From: Bifidobacterium pseudocatenulatum DSM 20438 = JCM 1200 = LMG 10505
Lineage (GTDB): Bacteria; Actinomycetota; Actinomycetes; Actinomycetales; Bifidobacteriaceae
Length of the DNA stretch: 64,000 nt
Direction: 5' to 3'
NCBI RefSeq assembly: GCF_001025215.1
Contig: NZ_AP012330.1
Location: 62,001-126,000, forward strand
Below are positions 54,297 through 63,070 of this stretch, in pieces. The translations under genes were made by a program, and so were the position numbers. Every line of letters begins with the position of its first letter. Positions within the stretch are counted from its first letter, which is position 1. Below the pieces are notes generated by a model. The model did not search any database. It saw only the letters and a program-made list of their open reading frames with translations, and had not been told where the DNA came from.

Positions 54297-54445
54297 CATG
54301 AAAAAGGTATCCGCAGGTGGCGAGTAGGTGGCAAAACAGGCGTCAACCAAAGCAATCATACAGGGGTTGCAGGTGGGGGCATCTCACGACAATGGCACCC
54401 TACAATCGCAAGCACATCCATGAAAACAGTGGAAAGGCGGGTGTC

Positions 54446-54952
54446 ATGGCACGAGGTGGGGGAGCGTTCAGCGACGAGGAAATCCAACTATTGCGCGGAC
54501 TGCCAGCGGTCGCCAACGTAACGCGCAATCGCATCACCTACGCCGATTCGTTCAAGCAAGTGTGCACCATCCGCTACTTGACAGGCGAATCGCCAACCAA
54601 AATCTTCCGGGAAGCGGGACTTCCGCCGGATCTCATCGGATACAAGCGCATCGAACGGTGTGTGGATCGTTGGAAAACGTCGGCCATCAAATCCGTGACC
54701 GGCAGCGGCAACATGAGCGACAGCGAGATCATCGCGCAACTCGTCAACCGGTATGAGCATGCGTTCGTGATGAGGCGCAACCTCGATAGCATCACCAACA
54801 GGACGATGGAACATATTCCCGTCAAAGCGCAAGGCGACGACGGCATCGACGTGGGAACCGCGAGCATCATCATCAAACAGCAGGCACGCCGTATCGACGA
54901 ACTGGAGCGCGCGAACGCCGAACTGCGCGGGCAAATCGCCGCCACCGCCTGA
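54446..54952 (+). CDS. Putative DNA-binding protein flanking the pilus locus (copy B)
   Basis: A 168-residue paralogue of the 48106-48567 product. Shared core: LPAV near residue 20, YADSFK, a GESPTKIFREAGL helix pair, LIGYKRIERCVDRW, and a C-terminal coiled coil with RRIDELERAN. GGAAAGGCGGG lies before the ATG at 54446. It forms the downstream border of the pilus locus in the same direction. A regulator derived from a transposase-type DNA-binding domain is the simplest reading; it lacks any visible catalytic transposase domain. Confidence 0.75.
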   Translation: MARGGGAFSDEEIQLLRGLPAVANVTRNRITYADSFKQVCTIRYLTGESPTKIFREAGLPPDLIGYKRIERCVDRWKTSAIKSVTGSGNMSDSEIIAQLVNRYEHAFVMRRNLDSITNRTMEHIPVKAQGDDGIDVGTASIIIKQQARRIDELERANAELRGQIAATA

Positions 54953-54978
54953 CCCAGACCATCGTTATGCTGCGTAAG

Positions 54979-55002
54979 TGTCTGATTCTGCAGAATCGGA
55001 CA
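54979..55002. repeat. Palindromic unit, single copy, intergenic
   Basis: TGTCTGATTC, TGCA, GAATCGGACA, with one C-to-T change in the left arm that leaves a G-T pair in the stem. It lies 27 bases after the copy B stop. Confidence 0.88.
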
Positions 55003-55038
55003 AGCGAGGCGCGATTTGTGTCGGACAGTTGGGCGTAT

Positions 55039-55174
55039 CTCACTTATATATGGCAGTCAACCTGCGGAAATACGCCCAAAACGTACCCCCTAAGTGGTGT
55101 TTTGCCGTGAGCAAGTGCCATATATAAGCGAGAAAGTAGCGGTCAACCTCGTGAATCTGCCATATATAGGCGAG
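55039..55174. repeat. Three copies of a TGCCATATATA motif before the permease gene
   Basis: TGCCATATATAAGCGAG (55116-55132) and TGCCATATATAGGCGAG (55158-55174) are direct copies; an inverted copy, CTCACTTATATATGGCA, is at 55039-55055. GTCAACCT occurs near two of them. Nothing else is recognised in 55003-55342. It may be a regulator-binding region. Confidence 0.6.
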
Positions 55175-55342
55175 ATAGGGCGGCAGGGGGTATGTCGAGG
55201 CGAAAATACGGGAATAAGGTGGTCGGATGGGCACGGTTGACCACAAACGGGATGCGCCAGTGCCGCAAAATCTGCGTACGTGCCCAAAAACAAAGCTTCG
55301 GCGGGCGCAATGTGCGGTTCGCGGGGTAGGGTAGTGAACATT

Positions 55343-56857
55343 ATGACTTCCGAGAACACCAATTCCGCGGGCTCAAGCGCCGCGCACATCAAATCCGTCG
55401 AAAGCCTCGACCAGAGCAATGAAATGGAGCGAGGCCTGAAAAACCGCCATGTCCAGTTCATCGCCATCGGAGGCACCATAGGCACCGGCCTGTTCCTAGG
55501 CTCCGGCAAGTCGATCGCACTGACCGGCCCGAGCATCATTTTCGTGTACATCGGCGTTGGCCTGATCATGTTCCTGCTGATGCGTGCCATCGGCGAAATG
55601 ATGTACAGCGACCCCAGCCAGCACACGTTCATCAATTTCATCACGCGCTATCTCGGCCGCGGGTGGGGTAAGTTCGCCGGCTGGACGTATTGGATCGTGC
55701 TCATTCTGACTGGCATGACCGAAATCACTGCCGTAAGCACGTATTTCGTAACGTTCTTCGGCACATTCGGCATAGACCTGAACTCGTGGAAGTGGCTGAT
55801 CGAACTGTGCTTCCTCGTGGCGCTCACTGGCATCAATCTGATTGCGGTGAAAGTGTTCGGCGAGGCGGAATTCTGGTTCTCCATGATCAAGATCACGCTG
55901 ATCGTCGGCCTGATCGTCACCGCCATCGTGATGCTAGTCATCGGCTTCAGCTACCCTGCCACGCATATCGAGGGCGTGGACGGCACAGTGTCGGGCGCCA
56001 CGGTGAGCCTCACGAACATCACCGACGGCTTCCAGCTCGCGCCGAACGGCTGGATGAACTTCTTCATGAGCTTCCAAATGGTGTTTTTCGCCTACCAGCT
56101 CATCGAATTCGTGGGTGTCACGGTGTCGGAAACGCAGAATCCGCGCGAGGTGCTGCCGAAGGCCGTGAACGAGCTGATCGTGCGTATTCTGATCTTCTAC
56201 GTGGGCGCGCTGATCGCGATCATGGCTATTGTGCCGTGGCGTAATTTCCACGAGAATTCCGACGGCTCGTTCGGTTCGCCGTTCATCATGGTATTCAAAT
56301 ATGCGGGTCTTGATTGGGCTGCCGCACTGGTGTTCTTCGTGGTGATTACGGCTGCCGCGTCGGCGTTGAATTCGCTGATTTATTCGGCCGGTCGCCACTT
56401 GTATCAGCTCGCTTCCGATTCTGAGTCGCCTGCGATGGCTCGTTTGGCTGAAGTTTCCGAACACAAGGTGCCTGCGAAGGCGATTGTCGCTTCGGGTTGC
56501 ATGATTCTGTTCTCCCCGATTATCAACGCTATTCCAGGCATTTCCGGCGCGTTCGTGCTGTTCGCTTCGGCCGCCAGCGCTGTGGTGATTTTTATTTACG
56601 TGCTGACGATGCTCGCCCACCGCAAGTATCGTCAGAGCAGCGATTTTCTGCCAGACGGTTTCGTCATGCCCGCTTGGCAGGTGCTTGATTGGATTGCGAT
56701 CGCGTTCTTTGTGCTCGTGTATGTCACGTTGTTCCTGTCGGCGGACACGATTGGTTCTGCGATCGCCGGTCTGATTTGGCTGGTTGCGTTCGGCGGATAT
56801 TGCTTGCTGCACGAACGATTCCAGAATCGCGATCTTAAGGAAGCCTTGCCGCGGTAG
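55343..56857 (+). CDS. Amino acid permease, APC superfamily (AAT family)
   Basis: A 504-residue permease with about 12 helices and AAT hallmarks: GLKNRHVQFIAIGGTIGTGLF (N-terminal part of it), MVFFAYQLIEFVGVTVSETQNP and YSAGRHLYQLA. The loop DGSFGSPF and the VFKYAGLDWA region resemble the D-serine/D-alanine/glycine (CycA)-like members, only as a guess. The frame is open further upstream to 55280. ATG 55343 places the conserved region at normal distance; TAGGGT at 55327-55332 could be a -10 for a nearly leaderless message. A long terminator follows. Confidence 0.87.
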   Translation: MTSENTNSAGSSAAHIKSVESLDQSNEMERGLKNRHVQFIAIGGTIGTGLFLGSGKSIALTGPSIIFVYIGVGLIMFLLMRAIGEMMYSDPSQHTFINFITRYLGRGWGKFAGWTYWIVLILTGMTEITAVSTYFVTFFGTFGIDLNSWKWLIELCFLVALTGINLIAVKVFGEAEFWFSMIKITLIVGLIVTAIVMLVIGFSYPATHIEGVDGTVSGATVSLTNITDGFQLAPNGWMNFFMSFQMVFFAYQLIEFVGVTVSETQNPREVLPKAVNELIVRILIFYVGALIAIMAIVPWRNFHENSDGSFGSPFIMVFKYAGLDWAAALVFFVVITAAASALNSLIYSAGRHLYQLASDSESPAMARLAEVSEHKVPAKAIVASGCMILFSPIINAIPGISGAFVLFASAASAVVIFIYVLTMLAHRKYRQSSDFLPDGFVMPAWQVLDWIAIAFFVLVYVTLFLSADTIGSAIAGLIWLVAFGGYCLLHERFQNRDLKEALPR

Positions 56858-56886
56858 CGTTTGCGGGTAACGCAGGATACAAGTAA

Positions 56887-56939
56887 GGGGCGTCTGCCGA
56901 ACGTGAGTGCATCACATACGTTCGGCAAATGCCCCTTTT
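56887..56939 (+). terminator. Terminator of the permease gene
   Basis: GGGGCGTCTGCCGAACGT (56887-56904) pairs with ACGTTCGGCAAATGCCCC (56918-56935) apart from an internal 3-base mismatch, then TTTT. It also serves the convergent thi operon side. Confidence 0.85.
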
Positions 56940-56984
56940 CAGTATGGTCTTTGCGCGAATCCCCATTATGGGATTCAGCGCACT

Positions 56985-57899
56985 TTAGCCGATGTAGTCG
57001 GCCTCGTTCGTTGGGCTGGACGGCACGGCATGATCTTCCGTAACCTTGCCCAAGCCAGACAAATACGCTTCACGACCAGCTTCGATCGCCTTCTTGAACG
57101 CGCGTGCCATCAGCGGAATATTGCCGGCGGAAGCGATGGCCGTGTATGCCATCACCGCGTCCGCGCCCATTTCCATGGCTTCCGCAGCCTGGCTCGGACG
57201 GCCAATACCAGCGTCGATAATCACCGGAACATTGGAATTCTTGATAATCACTTCAATGAAATCGCGTGCACGCAGACCCTTATTCGAGCCGATCATCGCG
57301 CCGAGTGGCATCACGCAAGCCGCACCAGCGTCTTCAAGACGCTTCGCCGCAATCGGATCGGGGAACATGTACGGCATGACCACGAAGCCTTCTTTTGCCA
57401 GCTGTTTCGTGGCTTTGATGGTTTCCTCATTGTCGGGCAGCAGATACTTCGCCTCATGCTCGATCTCCACCTTCACAAAATCCGTCTGGCACACTTCGCG
57501 CGCGAGACGGGCAATACGCACCGCTTCCTCGGCATTGCGTGCGCCGGACGTGTTCGGCAGCATGGTGATGCCCTTCGGAATGTAGTCGAGCAGATTGTTT
57601 TCGGTGGTACGGCAGCGACGCAACGCCATGGTGACGATTTGCGTACCCGCGTTCTCAATGGTCGCCTTGATGAGGTTCAGATCGTAGCGGCCGGAACCGA
57701 GAATGAAACGGCTCGTGAACTTGTGTCCGCCGAGGATCAACGGATCGGCGTCACCGGTGGCGATTTCGTCATACGCGTGCGCATCCGGTTCCGGCAGCAG
57801 TGCGGTGTTCGTGGTGGTGCCGACCAGCTCGTCGAGTGTGGCATTCGGTGCCGCTGCGAAGTCTTTTTCCGCGGTGGTGATCGTGTTTTCGGTGCTCAT
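56985..57899 (-). CDS. thiG: Thiazole synthase
   Basis: Makes the thiazole phosphate of thiamine from deoxyxylulose phosphate, dehydroglycine and ThiS thiocarboxylate. The 304-residue product has the ThiG core from about residue 55: [12 protein letters not shown] (usual form has GTGKY), TVALRR-type TMALRRC with the Lys-containing region following, [23 protein letters not shown], and [27 protein letters not shown] hydrophilic N-terminal extension of about 45 residues is longer than usual. Third gene of the thiS-thiF-thiG operon. Confidence 0.93.
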   Translation of the reverse strand: MSTENTITTAEKDFAAAPNATLDELVGTTTNTALLPEPDAHAYDEIATGDADPLILGGHKFTSRFILGSGRYDLNLIKATIENAGTQIVTMALRRCRTTENNLLDYIPKGITMLPNTSGARNAEEAVRIARLAREVCQTDFVKVEIEHEAKYLLPDNEETIKATKQLAKEGFVVMPYMFPDPIAAKRLEDAGAACVMPLGAMIGSNKGLRARDFIEVIIKNSNVPVIIDAGIGRPSQAAEAMEMGADAVMAYTAIASAGNIPLMARAFKKAIEAGREAYLSGLGKVTEDHAVPSSPTNEADYIG

Positions 57900-57982
57900 G
57901 GTTAATCCTTACTATGCGATTAGTGTCGTGTCATTCGTTGCGATTTGCGATTGCAACTTGCGTTTGCGTTTGCGTTTCGCTG

Positions 57983-58696
57983 TCAGGCGTCTTCTTCGCC
58001 GAGAATCAAGCGAGTGATCATATTGGCTTCGTGGCAGGCGACCACACCCACGCGCGGTGCCATCAGACCAGCGCCTGGCACCGGAGCGGTTTCGCCGTCG
58101 CCGCAGAAGTAGAAATTCTTCGAAACGCGACGAGTATTCACCAAATTGGAACTGCGGAATCCCGCCATTCCAGAAGCACTCACCAGCTTCTTGTTCGGCA
58201 GATTCTCAAGTACGGCATTCACCAGCATCGTCTTGTTTTCCGGCACGTCGAACGCTTCGCAGATAATATCTTCATTACCGAACAGCATCGGCACGTTCTC
58301 GTCGGTCACTTTCACGGTATCAATGGTGATATCGATAAAAGGATTGATCTGACGCAAGTTACTGCGCAATGCTTCCGTCTTGTACTGCCCAAGATCCTTC
58401 AAAAAATACTGCTGACGATTCAGATTCGTCATATCCACGCGATCAAAATCAATCAAATGCAGGTGACCGACGCCAATGCGGGTCAACGCCACTGCAATCG
58501 TGGATCCGAGGCCGCCGCAGCCGCAAATGGCCACGTGCGCCGCGTCGAGCTTGTCTTGCGTGGCCGCGGTGTGGCGGTCGAGCAGGGCCGCGCGGATTTC
58601 TTCGCGGCTGACGAGCGTGGTCGGGTCGGGCTGGTTGTCGAAAGCGTGCTGGCGGGCGTCGATCTGCGCCTGCGATATGGATGGTTCAAAAGTCAT
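57983..58696 (-). CDS. thiF: Sulfur-carrier adenylyltransferase ThiF (short form)
   Basis: Activates the C-terminal glycine of ThiS with ATP for sulfur loading. The 237 residues contain the nucleotide-binding ICGCGGLGST, the acidic/asparagine block FDRVDMTNLNRQQYF, and CEAFDVPENK. This is the short ThiF type, without the C-terminal zinc/active-site cysteine region of MoeB-like enzymes. It lies between thiS and thiG on the minus strand, with gaps of 127 and 83 bases. Confidence 0.92.
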   Translation of the reverse strand: MTFEPSISQAQIDARQHAFDNQPDPTTLVSREEIRAALLDRHTAATQDKLDAAHVAICGCGGLGSTIAVALTRIGVGHLHLIDFDRVDMTNLNRQQYFLKDLGQYKTEALRSNLRQINPFIDITIDTVKVTDENVPMLFGNEDIICEAFDVPENKTMLVNAVLENLPNKKLVSASGMAGFRSSNLVNTRRVSKNFYFCGDGETAPVPGAGLMAPRVGVVACHEANMITRLILGEEDA

Positions 58697-58823
58697 GGTT
58701 GTTCTCGTATTCTCGTTTTCCGTTCGTGTGTTGTTTTTGCCGGGTTGGTTGTGTCTTGTATGTTCTTGCGATTGTTACGCGTATATTGCGCCGGTCGTAA
58801 TCGCAAGAAATTTTGAAAGTGGT

Positions 58824-59018
58824 TCAGCCGCCCTGCACGAACGTGACGATTTCCAACGTATCGGTGCCCTTGAGCTGCGTCTGCGCACGCTGGGTGCGAG
58901 GCACGATTTCGCCGTTGAGCTCGACAGCCACGCGGTCGGCGCGCAATCCCTTGCTTTCGATGAGTTCGGCCACGGTGATTGGCGTGGCGATGTTCTCTTC
59001 CTTACCGTTGATGATCAT
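58824..59018 (-). CDS. thiS: Sulfur carrier protein ThiS
   Basis: A 64-residue ubiquitin-like sulfur carrier for thiazole synthesis, ending in the required Gly-Gly. It starts MIINGKEE, with TVAELIESKGL and VAVELNGEIVPR in the middle. AAGGGAACCACA precedes ATG 59018; an in-frame ATG at 59096 would start inside the palindromic unit and is rejected. First gene of the operon, behind a TPP riboswitch and its terminator. Confidence 0.95.
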   Translation of the reverse strand: MIINGKEENIATPITVAELIESKGLRADRVAVELNGEIVPRTQRAQTQLKGTDTLEIVTFVQGG

Positions 59019-59067
59019 TGTGGTTCCCTTCTGCGTCTGTCGTGACACATGCTTCCTGCGCTCCAAA

Positions 59068-59091
59068 TGTCCGTTTCTGCAGAATCGGACA
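59068..59091. repeat. Palindromic unit, single copy, in the thiS leader
   Basis: TGTCCGTTTC, TGCA, GAATCGGACA, between the riboswitch terminator and the thiS ribosome site, so it is transcribed in the thi mRNA leader. Confidence 0.92.
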
Positions 59092-59106
59092 CTCAATGCT
59101 GGTACG

Positions 59107-59135
59107 AAAAAAGGGTCGCCGAAGGAACCGTACCC
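59107..59135 (-). terminator. Riboswitch-controlled terminator of the thi operon
   Basis: On the minus strand GGGTACGG pairs with CGGCGACCC (imperfect) around TTCCTT, followed by six T (59107-59112 as A on the plus strand). Confidence 0.7.
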
Positions 59136-59221
59136 TATGAGGTGGTGCGCCCCTCCGTGACCCTAATCACGCGATATTCGGTTATCGCGAACGGAAGATG
59201 AGATACGCCTTGCGGCGCGAA

Positions 59222-59315
59222 CAACCCGTCTCCTTACGGCGGCATTACCCGCATCAAGTCCTCGGTCGAAGCTTTATGAGCTCCCTCTCAGCCTTTCGGC
59301 TCCCGTTCGGTTGTG
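59222..59315 (-). promoter_or_regulatory. TPP (THI-box) riboswitch
   Basis: On the minus strand ACAACC (59310-59315) and GGTTGT (59222-59227) close the first stem. The hallmark CTGAGAGGG is at 59284-59292 and the second conserved part, TGATGCGGGTAATGCC then GTAAGGAGA, at about 59233-59259. It controls thiS-thiF-thiG by transcription termination. Confidence 0.93.
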
Positions 59316-59420
59316 CCTTTATCTTCGCGCACGCGCCCGACAAGCTTGCGCCGGTTCACGTTGGGTTAGTCTTGATGTGAACATGTGCGAATCGGCTGCG
59401 TGCTTGCAAGGAAGGGGAAG

Positions 59421-60494
59421 ATGATGATGAACGGTGAGTTGGCAGGATTTACGATTCCTCGGCTCGGCATGGGAACGATGGCTTTGGCGATTGAGGGGCG
59501 TCCGGATCGCGATACTGCGATTCGTACGATTCACGCCGGTTTGGACGCGGGTGTTCGCTATTTGGATACGGCTTGGTCGTATTATCTGCCGAGCGAGCCT
59601 GGCACTGGCACTGCGAAAGATTTGGGGTACGGCGAAAAGTTGGTGCGTGATGCGCTCGCTTCGTGGAATGGCCCCCGAGATGAAGTGCTGGTCGCCACGA
59701 AAACTGGCTATCGACGCACCATGGAGGTCCCCGCTTTTGTTGCTCCTGTGTCCGATTCTGGAGAATCGGGCACACAGGGTGCCGGATTTGGAGTACAGAT
59801 GTCCGATTCACCAGAATCGGACACTCAGGGGCGGGATTCTGAGGGATGCGGCCGTCGGCCTGGCGAGGAACGCCAGCATTTGCAGGCGGCGGGCAGTCAA
59901 TACGGGTGGATGGCGGATTCGCGCCCCGAAACCATGATTCGTGACGCCAAGGAATCCGCGCTGCACTTGGGCGTCGATACGCTCGACCTGTTGTATTCGC
60001 ACGGCCCCGATCCCGCGGTTCCTTACGAAGACCAATGTGGCGCGTTGAAACAGCTGCTCGACGAAGGCGTGATCAAATATGCGGGCATCTCCCGTGTGAA
60101 TAACGAGCAGATCGATCTTGCGCGCAGCATTATCGGCAACGGATTGATCGCCGTGCAGAACCAGTTCTCGCCATCGCACCCTGATCCTGAGCGTACGATG
60201 GAGCACTGCAAGGAGTTGGGGCTTGCATTCGTTTGTTGGAGTCCGCTCGGCGGCTTTCTTGATGCGTTCGACCATCGCGCGTACGACCTGTTCCGTGAAG
60301 TCGCAGGCAATCATGGCTGCTCCTACCAGCGCGTGGTGTTGGCATGGGAATTGACTCGTTACGGACGTCTGTTCACCATTCCTAGCGCCCGCAATCCTCA
60401 GGAGATCAACGATTCCTTTGCCGCCGCCGAATTGACGCTTACATCGGACGAACTGGCGATGTTGAACACGTCAGTTGACGCCCGTCGCGGCTGA
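59421..60494 (+). CDS. Aldo/keto reductase with a repeat-derived surface-loop insertion
   Basis: NADPH-dependent oxidoreductase of 357 residues with the AKR catalytic tetrad Asp49, Tyr54, Lys94 and His194 (RYLDTAWSYY, VATKTGY, LLYSHGPD). Between the Lys94 strand and the His194 strand is an insertion of roughly 60 residues carrying two palindromic units, read SDSGESG and SDSPESD. This is the loop region over the active site. GGAAGGGG lies before three successive ATG codons (59421, 59424, 59427). Substrate unknown; it is divergent from the thi operon. Confidence 0.9.
   Translation: MMMNGELAGFTIPRLGMGTMALAIEGRPDRDTAIRTIHAGLDAGVRYLDTAWSYYLPSEPGTGTAKDLGYGEKLVRDALASWNGPRDEVLVATKTGYRRTMEVPAFVAPVSDSGESGTQGAGFGVQMSDSPESDTQGRDSEGCGRRPGEERQHLQAAGSQYGWMADSRPETMIRDAKESALHLGVDTLDLLYSHGPDPAVPYEDQCGALKQLLDEGVIKYAGISRVNNEQIDLARSIIGNGLIAVQNQFSPSHPDPERTMEHCKELGLAFVCWSPLGGFLDAFDHRAYDLFREVAGNHGCSYQRVVLAWELTRYGRLFTIPSARNPQEINDSFAAAELTLTSDELAMLNTSVDARRG
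59749..59823. repeat. Palindromic unit array, 2 copies, inside the aldo/keto reductase gene
   Basis: Copies at 59749 (right arm GAATCGGGCA) and 59800 (loop ACCA), spaced 51. The linker encodes TQGAGFGVQM. Confidence 0.94.
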
Positions 60495-60640
60495 GTTTCA
60501 AGCAGCCCGTACGGTTGGTCGCGCCCGATTTCGCACAATAATTGCGATTCGGGCTGCGGCCATTTTCGTCTCTTTCGTAATTTCCGCGGCTTTCGTACCA
60601 TCTCGGCCTTTTGCGCAACGCAGAATCACCCGAAAATAAC

Positions 60641-60670
60641 TTACGATATAAATTGTTTACACTGTAAGAT
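60641..60670 (+). promoter_or_regulatory. Promoter of the marR gene with candidate operator
   Basis: TTACGA (60641-60646), an 18-base spacer and TAAGAT (60665-60670). TTGTTTACACTGTAA (60653-60667) inside it recurs inverted before the ABC exporter, so it may be the MarR-binding site. Confidence 0.6.
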
Positions 60671-60705
60671 ATTATGACGGCGATTGCAACGTAAGGAGGT
60701 GCCGC

Positions 60706-61197
60706 GTGGGTTTTGAAGAGGAACTATTCCACGAATTGGCGACCAGCACATGGGATAAACGCTCGCGTATGCAGCAGGAGATGGCGAAAGGCGCGAAAGG
60801 TGAACCCTTTGCGGTGCAGGAACTGTACAGGAAGGGTCCGCTGACGCCATCGCAACTCGCCGCTTCGATGAAAACCACCACCGGACGCGTGTCCGCACTG
60901 TTGTCCGCACTGGAGAAAAAAGGCCAGATCACGCGCGAATCCGACCCTGACGATCGCCGTGTGGTGCATGTGGACCTTACCGAAGCCGGCAGGGAGCGCG
61001 CCGAACGTCAGCGCGAAAGCATGCGCGAGGCGATCTGCTGGATCTTCTCGCAAATGGGGGAGCGCCGCGCGCGCGAATTCGTTGAGCTTACCGAGGAATT
61101 CACCACGTACATGTCACTGTGCATGCCCGGCAAGCCGCGTCCGACCCCAGAAGAGGTCGCCAAGGCATTTTCAGAAAACACACAGGAAGTTGCATAA
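60706..61197 (+). CDS. MarR-family regulator of the adjacent ABC exporter
   Basis: A 163-residue winged-helix repressor. The recognition region is PLTPSQLAASMKTTTGRVSALLSALE, read with the wing motif SDPDDRRVVHVDLTEAGRE. GTG start with AAGGAGG at good distance. It is followed within 110 bases by two ABC exporter half-transporter genes. The same 15-base motif occurs, in opposite orientation, in front of marR and in front of the exporter, which suggests autoregulation and control of the exporter. Confidence 0.9.
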   Translation: MGFEEELFHELATSTWDKRSRMQQEMAKGAKGEPFAVQELYRKGPLTPSQLAASMKTTTGRVSALLSALEKKGQITRESDPDDRRVVHVDLTEAGRERAERQRESMREAICWIFSQMGERRAREFVELTEEFTTYMSLCMPGKPRPTPEEVAKAFSENTQEVA

Positions 61198-61216
61198 TAC
61201 TTCACACTGCAAGAAA

Positions 61217-61232
61217 TTTACAGTATAAACAA
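61217..61232 (+). promoter_or_regulatory. Candidate MarR operator before the ABC exporter
   Basis: TTTACAGTATAAACAA is the reverse complement, with one change, of the motif at 60653-60667. Confidence 0.6.
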
Positions 61233-61304
61233 TCGTGGTTCGAGAATCGCAAATCAGCTAACCGAATTAACCAAGCCAACAAAACGTAAGAGAAGGAACC
61301 AAGC

Positions 61305-63056
61305 ATGCTTCGCATTGTGCGATACCTCTCCAAAGCGGAGATAGTCCAGATGCTCATTGCACTGGTCAGCATCGTCGGTCAGATCTGGTTCGATCTGACG
61401 CTACCGGATTACATGGCCGACATCACGCAGCTCGTGGAAACGCCGGGCAGTGAAATGAGTGATATCTGGATAGCGGGCGGCAAAATGCTGCTCGTCTCGC
61501 TCGGCTCGGTGGCGTGCGCGGTCGTCACCGGCTTCATCGCCGCGCGCGTCGGCGCGTCGTTCAGCCAACGTCTGCGTTCGCTCGAATTCAAGAAGGTGGA
61601 AAGCTTCGGACCGGCGGAAATGAACCGTTTCTCCACCGCATCGCTCATCACCCGCTCCACGAACGACATCACGCAGATACAGATGTTCGTGACTATGGGT
61701 CTGATGATGCTGATCAAAGCGCCGATCATGGCCGTGTGGGCCGTATGCAAAATCGCGAACAAAGGCCTTGAATGGACGTTCGCCACTGGCGTCGCAGTAG
61801 CCGTGCTGCTGGCGGTGATCGGCGTGATCATGAGTTTCGTCATGCCGAAGTTCAAGGCCATGCAGCGCCTGACCGACAATATCAACCTCGTGGCGCGCGA
61901 GAACCTCACCGGCCTGCGCGTGGTGCGCGCATACAACGCCGAGGAGTACCAGGAAGACAAGTTCACCGAGGCCAACAAGGAACTCACCGAGACCCAGCTG
62001 TTCACCAACCGCTCCATGGCCATCATGATGCCGTTGATGAACACCGTCATGAACGGTCTGATGCTGGCCGTCTACTGGATCGGCGCCTACCTCATCGACG
62101 CCGCCGAAGCGCTCGACAAGCTCACCACCTTCTCCAACATGGTGGTGTTCTCCAGCTACTCCATCCAGGTGATTATGAGCTTCCTGCTGCTGAGCATGGT
62201 GTTCGTGCTCTGGCCACGCGCCGACGTGTCCGCGCAGCGCGTGCTCGAAGTCATCGACACCGATCCGATGGTCGCCGACGGTGTGAAGACCGCCGGCAAG
62301 CCTGGCATGGAAGGCGAAATCGAATTCCGCAACGTGAGCTTCGCCTACCCCGATTCGCGTCAAGCTATGTTGGAAGGCGTCAATTTCACAGCCAAGAAGG
62401 GCGAAACGGTCGCATTCATCGGCTCGACCGGCTCCGGAAAATCGTCTCTCGTCAACCTCGTGCCGCGCTTTTATGACGCGACGCAAGGCGAGGTTCTCGT
62501 CGACGGCGTTGACGTGCGCGACTACACGCTCAAGGCGTTGCGCGACAAGATCGGCTACGTGCCGCAGCAGTCGTTCCTGTTCAAAGGCACGATTGCCAGC
62601 AATGTCGCGTACGGAGATACGGAACGCAACGACGCCGACGTGAAGACGGCATGCGATGTCGCGCAGGCCACGGAATTCATCGACAAGAAGGACAAGAAAT
62701 ACGATTCCGGCATTGCGCAGGGTGGTTCCAACGTGTCGGGCGGGCAGAAACAGCGCCTGTCGATTGCACGCGCCGTTTACCGTCATCCGGAAATCCTGAT
62801 TTTCGACGACTCCTTCTCTGCGCTTGATTTCAAGACCGATCGCGCCGTACGCGACGCGCTCGAACGGGAAGCGAAGAATTCCACGAAACTCATCGTCGCG
62901 CAGCGCATCGGCACCATTATGAACGCCGACCGCATCATCGTGCTCGACGATGGCAAAGTCGTTGGCCAAGGTACGCACCACGAACTGCTCGACAACTGCG
63001 AAGTATATCGGCAGATCGCCGAATCGCAGTTGAGCGAAGACGAGTTGAATCGCTGA
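61305..63056 (+). CDS. ABC exporter half-transporter with degenerate ATP site
   Basis: A 583-residue multidrug/lipid-type exporter half: six helices, then a nucleotide-binding domain with Walker A GSTGSGKSS (from residue 373), Q-loop YVPQQSFLF, signature NVSGGQKQR and Walker B. The catalytic glutamate is replaced: the motif reads F-D-D-S (Asp501-Asp502). The H-loop histidine is Gln533 (VAQRIGTI). This is the pattern of the degenerate half in heterodimeric exporters such as LmrCD, BmrCD or TM287/288. The partner starts 15 bases downstream. Confidence 0.93.
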   Translation: MLRIVRYLSKAEIVQMLIALVSIVGQIWFDLTLPDYMADITQLVETPGSEMSDIWIAGGKMLLVSLGSVACAVVTGFIAARVGASFSQRLRSLEFKKVESFGPAEMNRFSTASLITRSTNDITQIQMFVTMGLMMLIKAPIMAVWAVCKIANKGLEWTFATGVAVAVLLAVIGVIMSFVMPKFKAMQRLTDNINLVARENLTGLRVVRAYNAEEYQEDKFTEANKELTETQLFTNRSMAIMMPLMNTVMNGLMLAVYWIGAYLIDAAEALDKLTTFSNMVVFSSYSIQVIMSFLLLSMVFVLWPRADVSAQRVLEVIDTDPMVADGVKTAGKPGMEGEIEFRNVSFAYPDSRQAMLEGVNFTAKKGETVAFIGSTGSGKSSLVNLVPRFYDATQGEVLVDGVDVRDYTLKALRDKIGYVPQQSFLFKGTIASNVAYGDTERNDADVKTACDVAQATEFIDKKDKKYDSGIAQGGSNVSGGQKQRLSIARAVYRHPEILIFDDSFSALDFKTDRAVRDALEREAKNSTKLIVAQRIGTIMNADRIIVLDDGKVVGQGTHHELLDNCEVYRQIAESQLSEDELNR

Positions 63057-63070
63057 AGGGGAGGACCAAC

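Noticed and set aside
54446..54952. Insertion-sequence transposase
   Set aside because: Only a transposase-like DNA-binding domain and a coiled coil are present; there is no catalytic domain and no terminal inverted repeats or target duplications were seen.
59018..59096. Longer ThiS starting at 59096
   Set aside because: It would start inside the palindromic unit in a frame giving VRFCRNG-type sequence, unlike any ThiS; the ATG at 59018 has a ribosome site and the correct family N-terminus.
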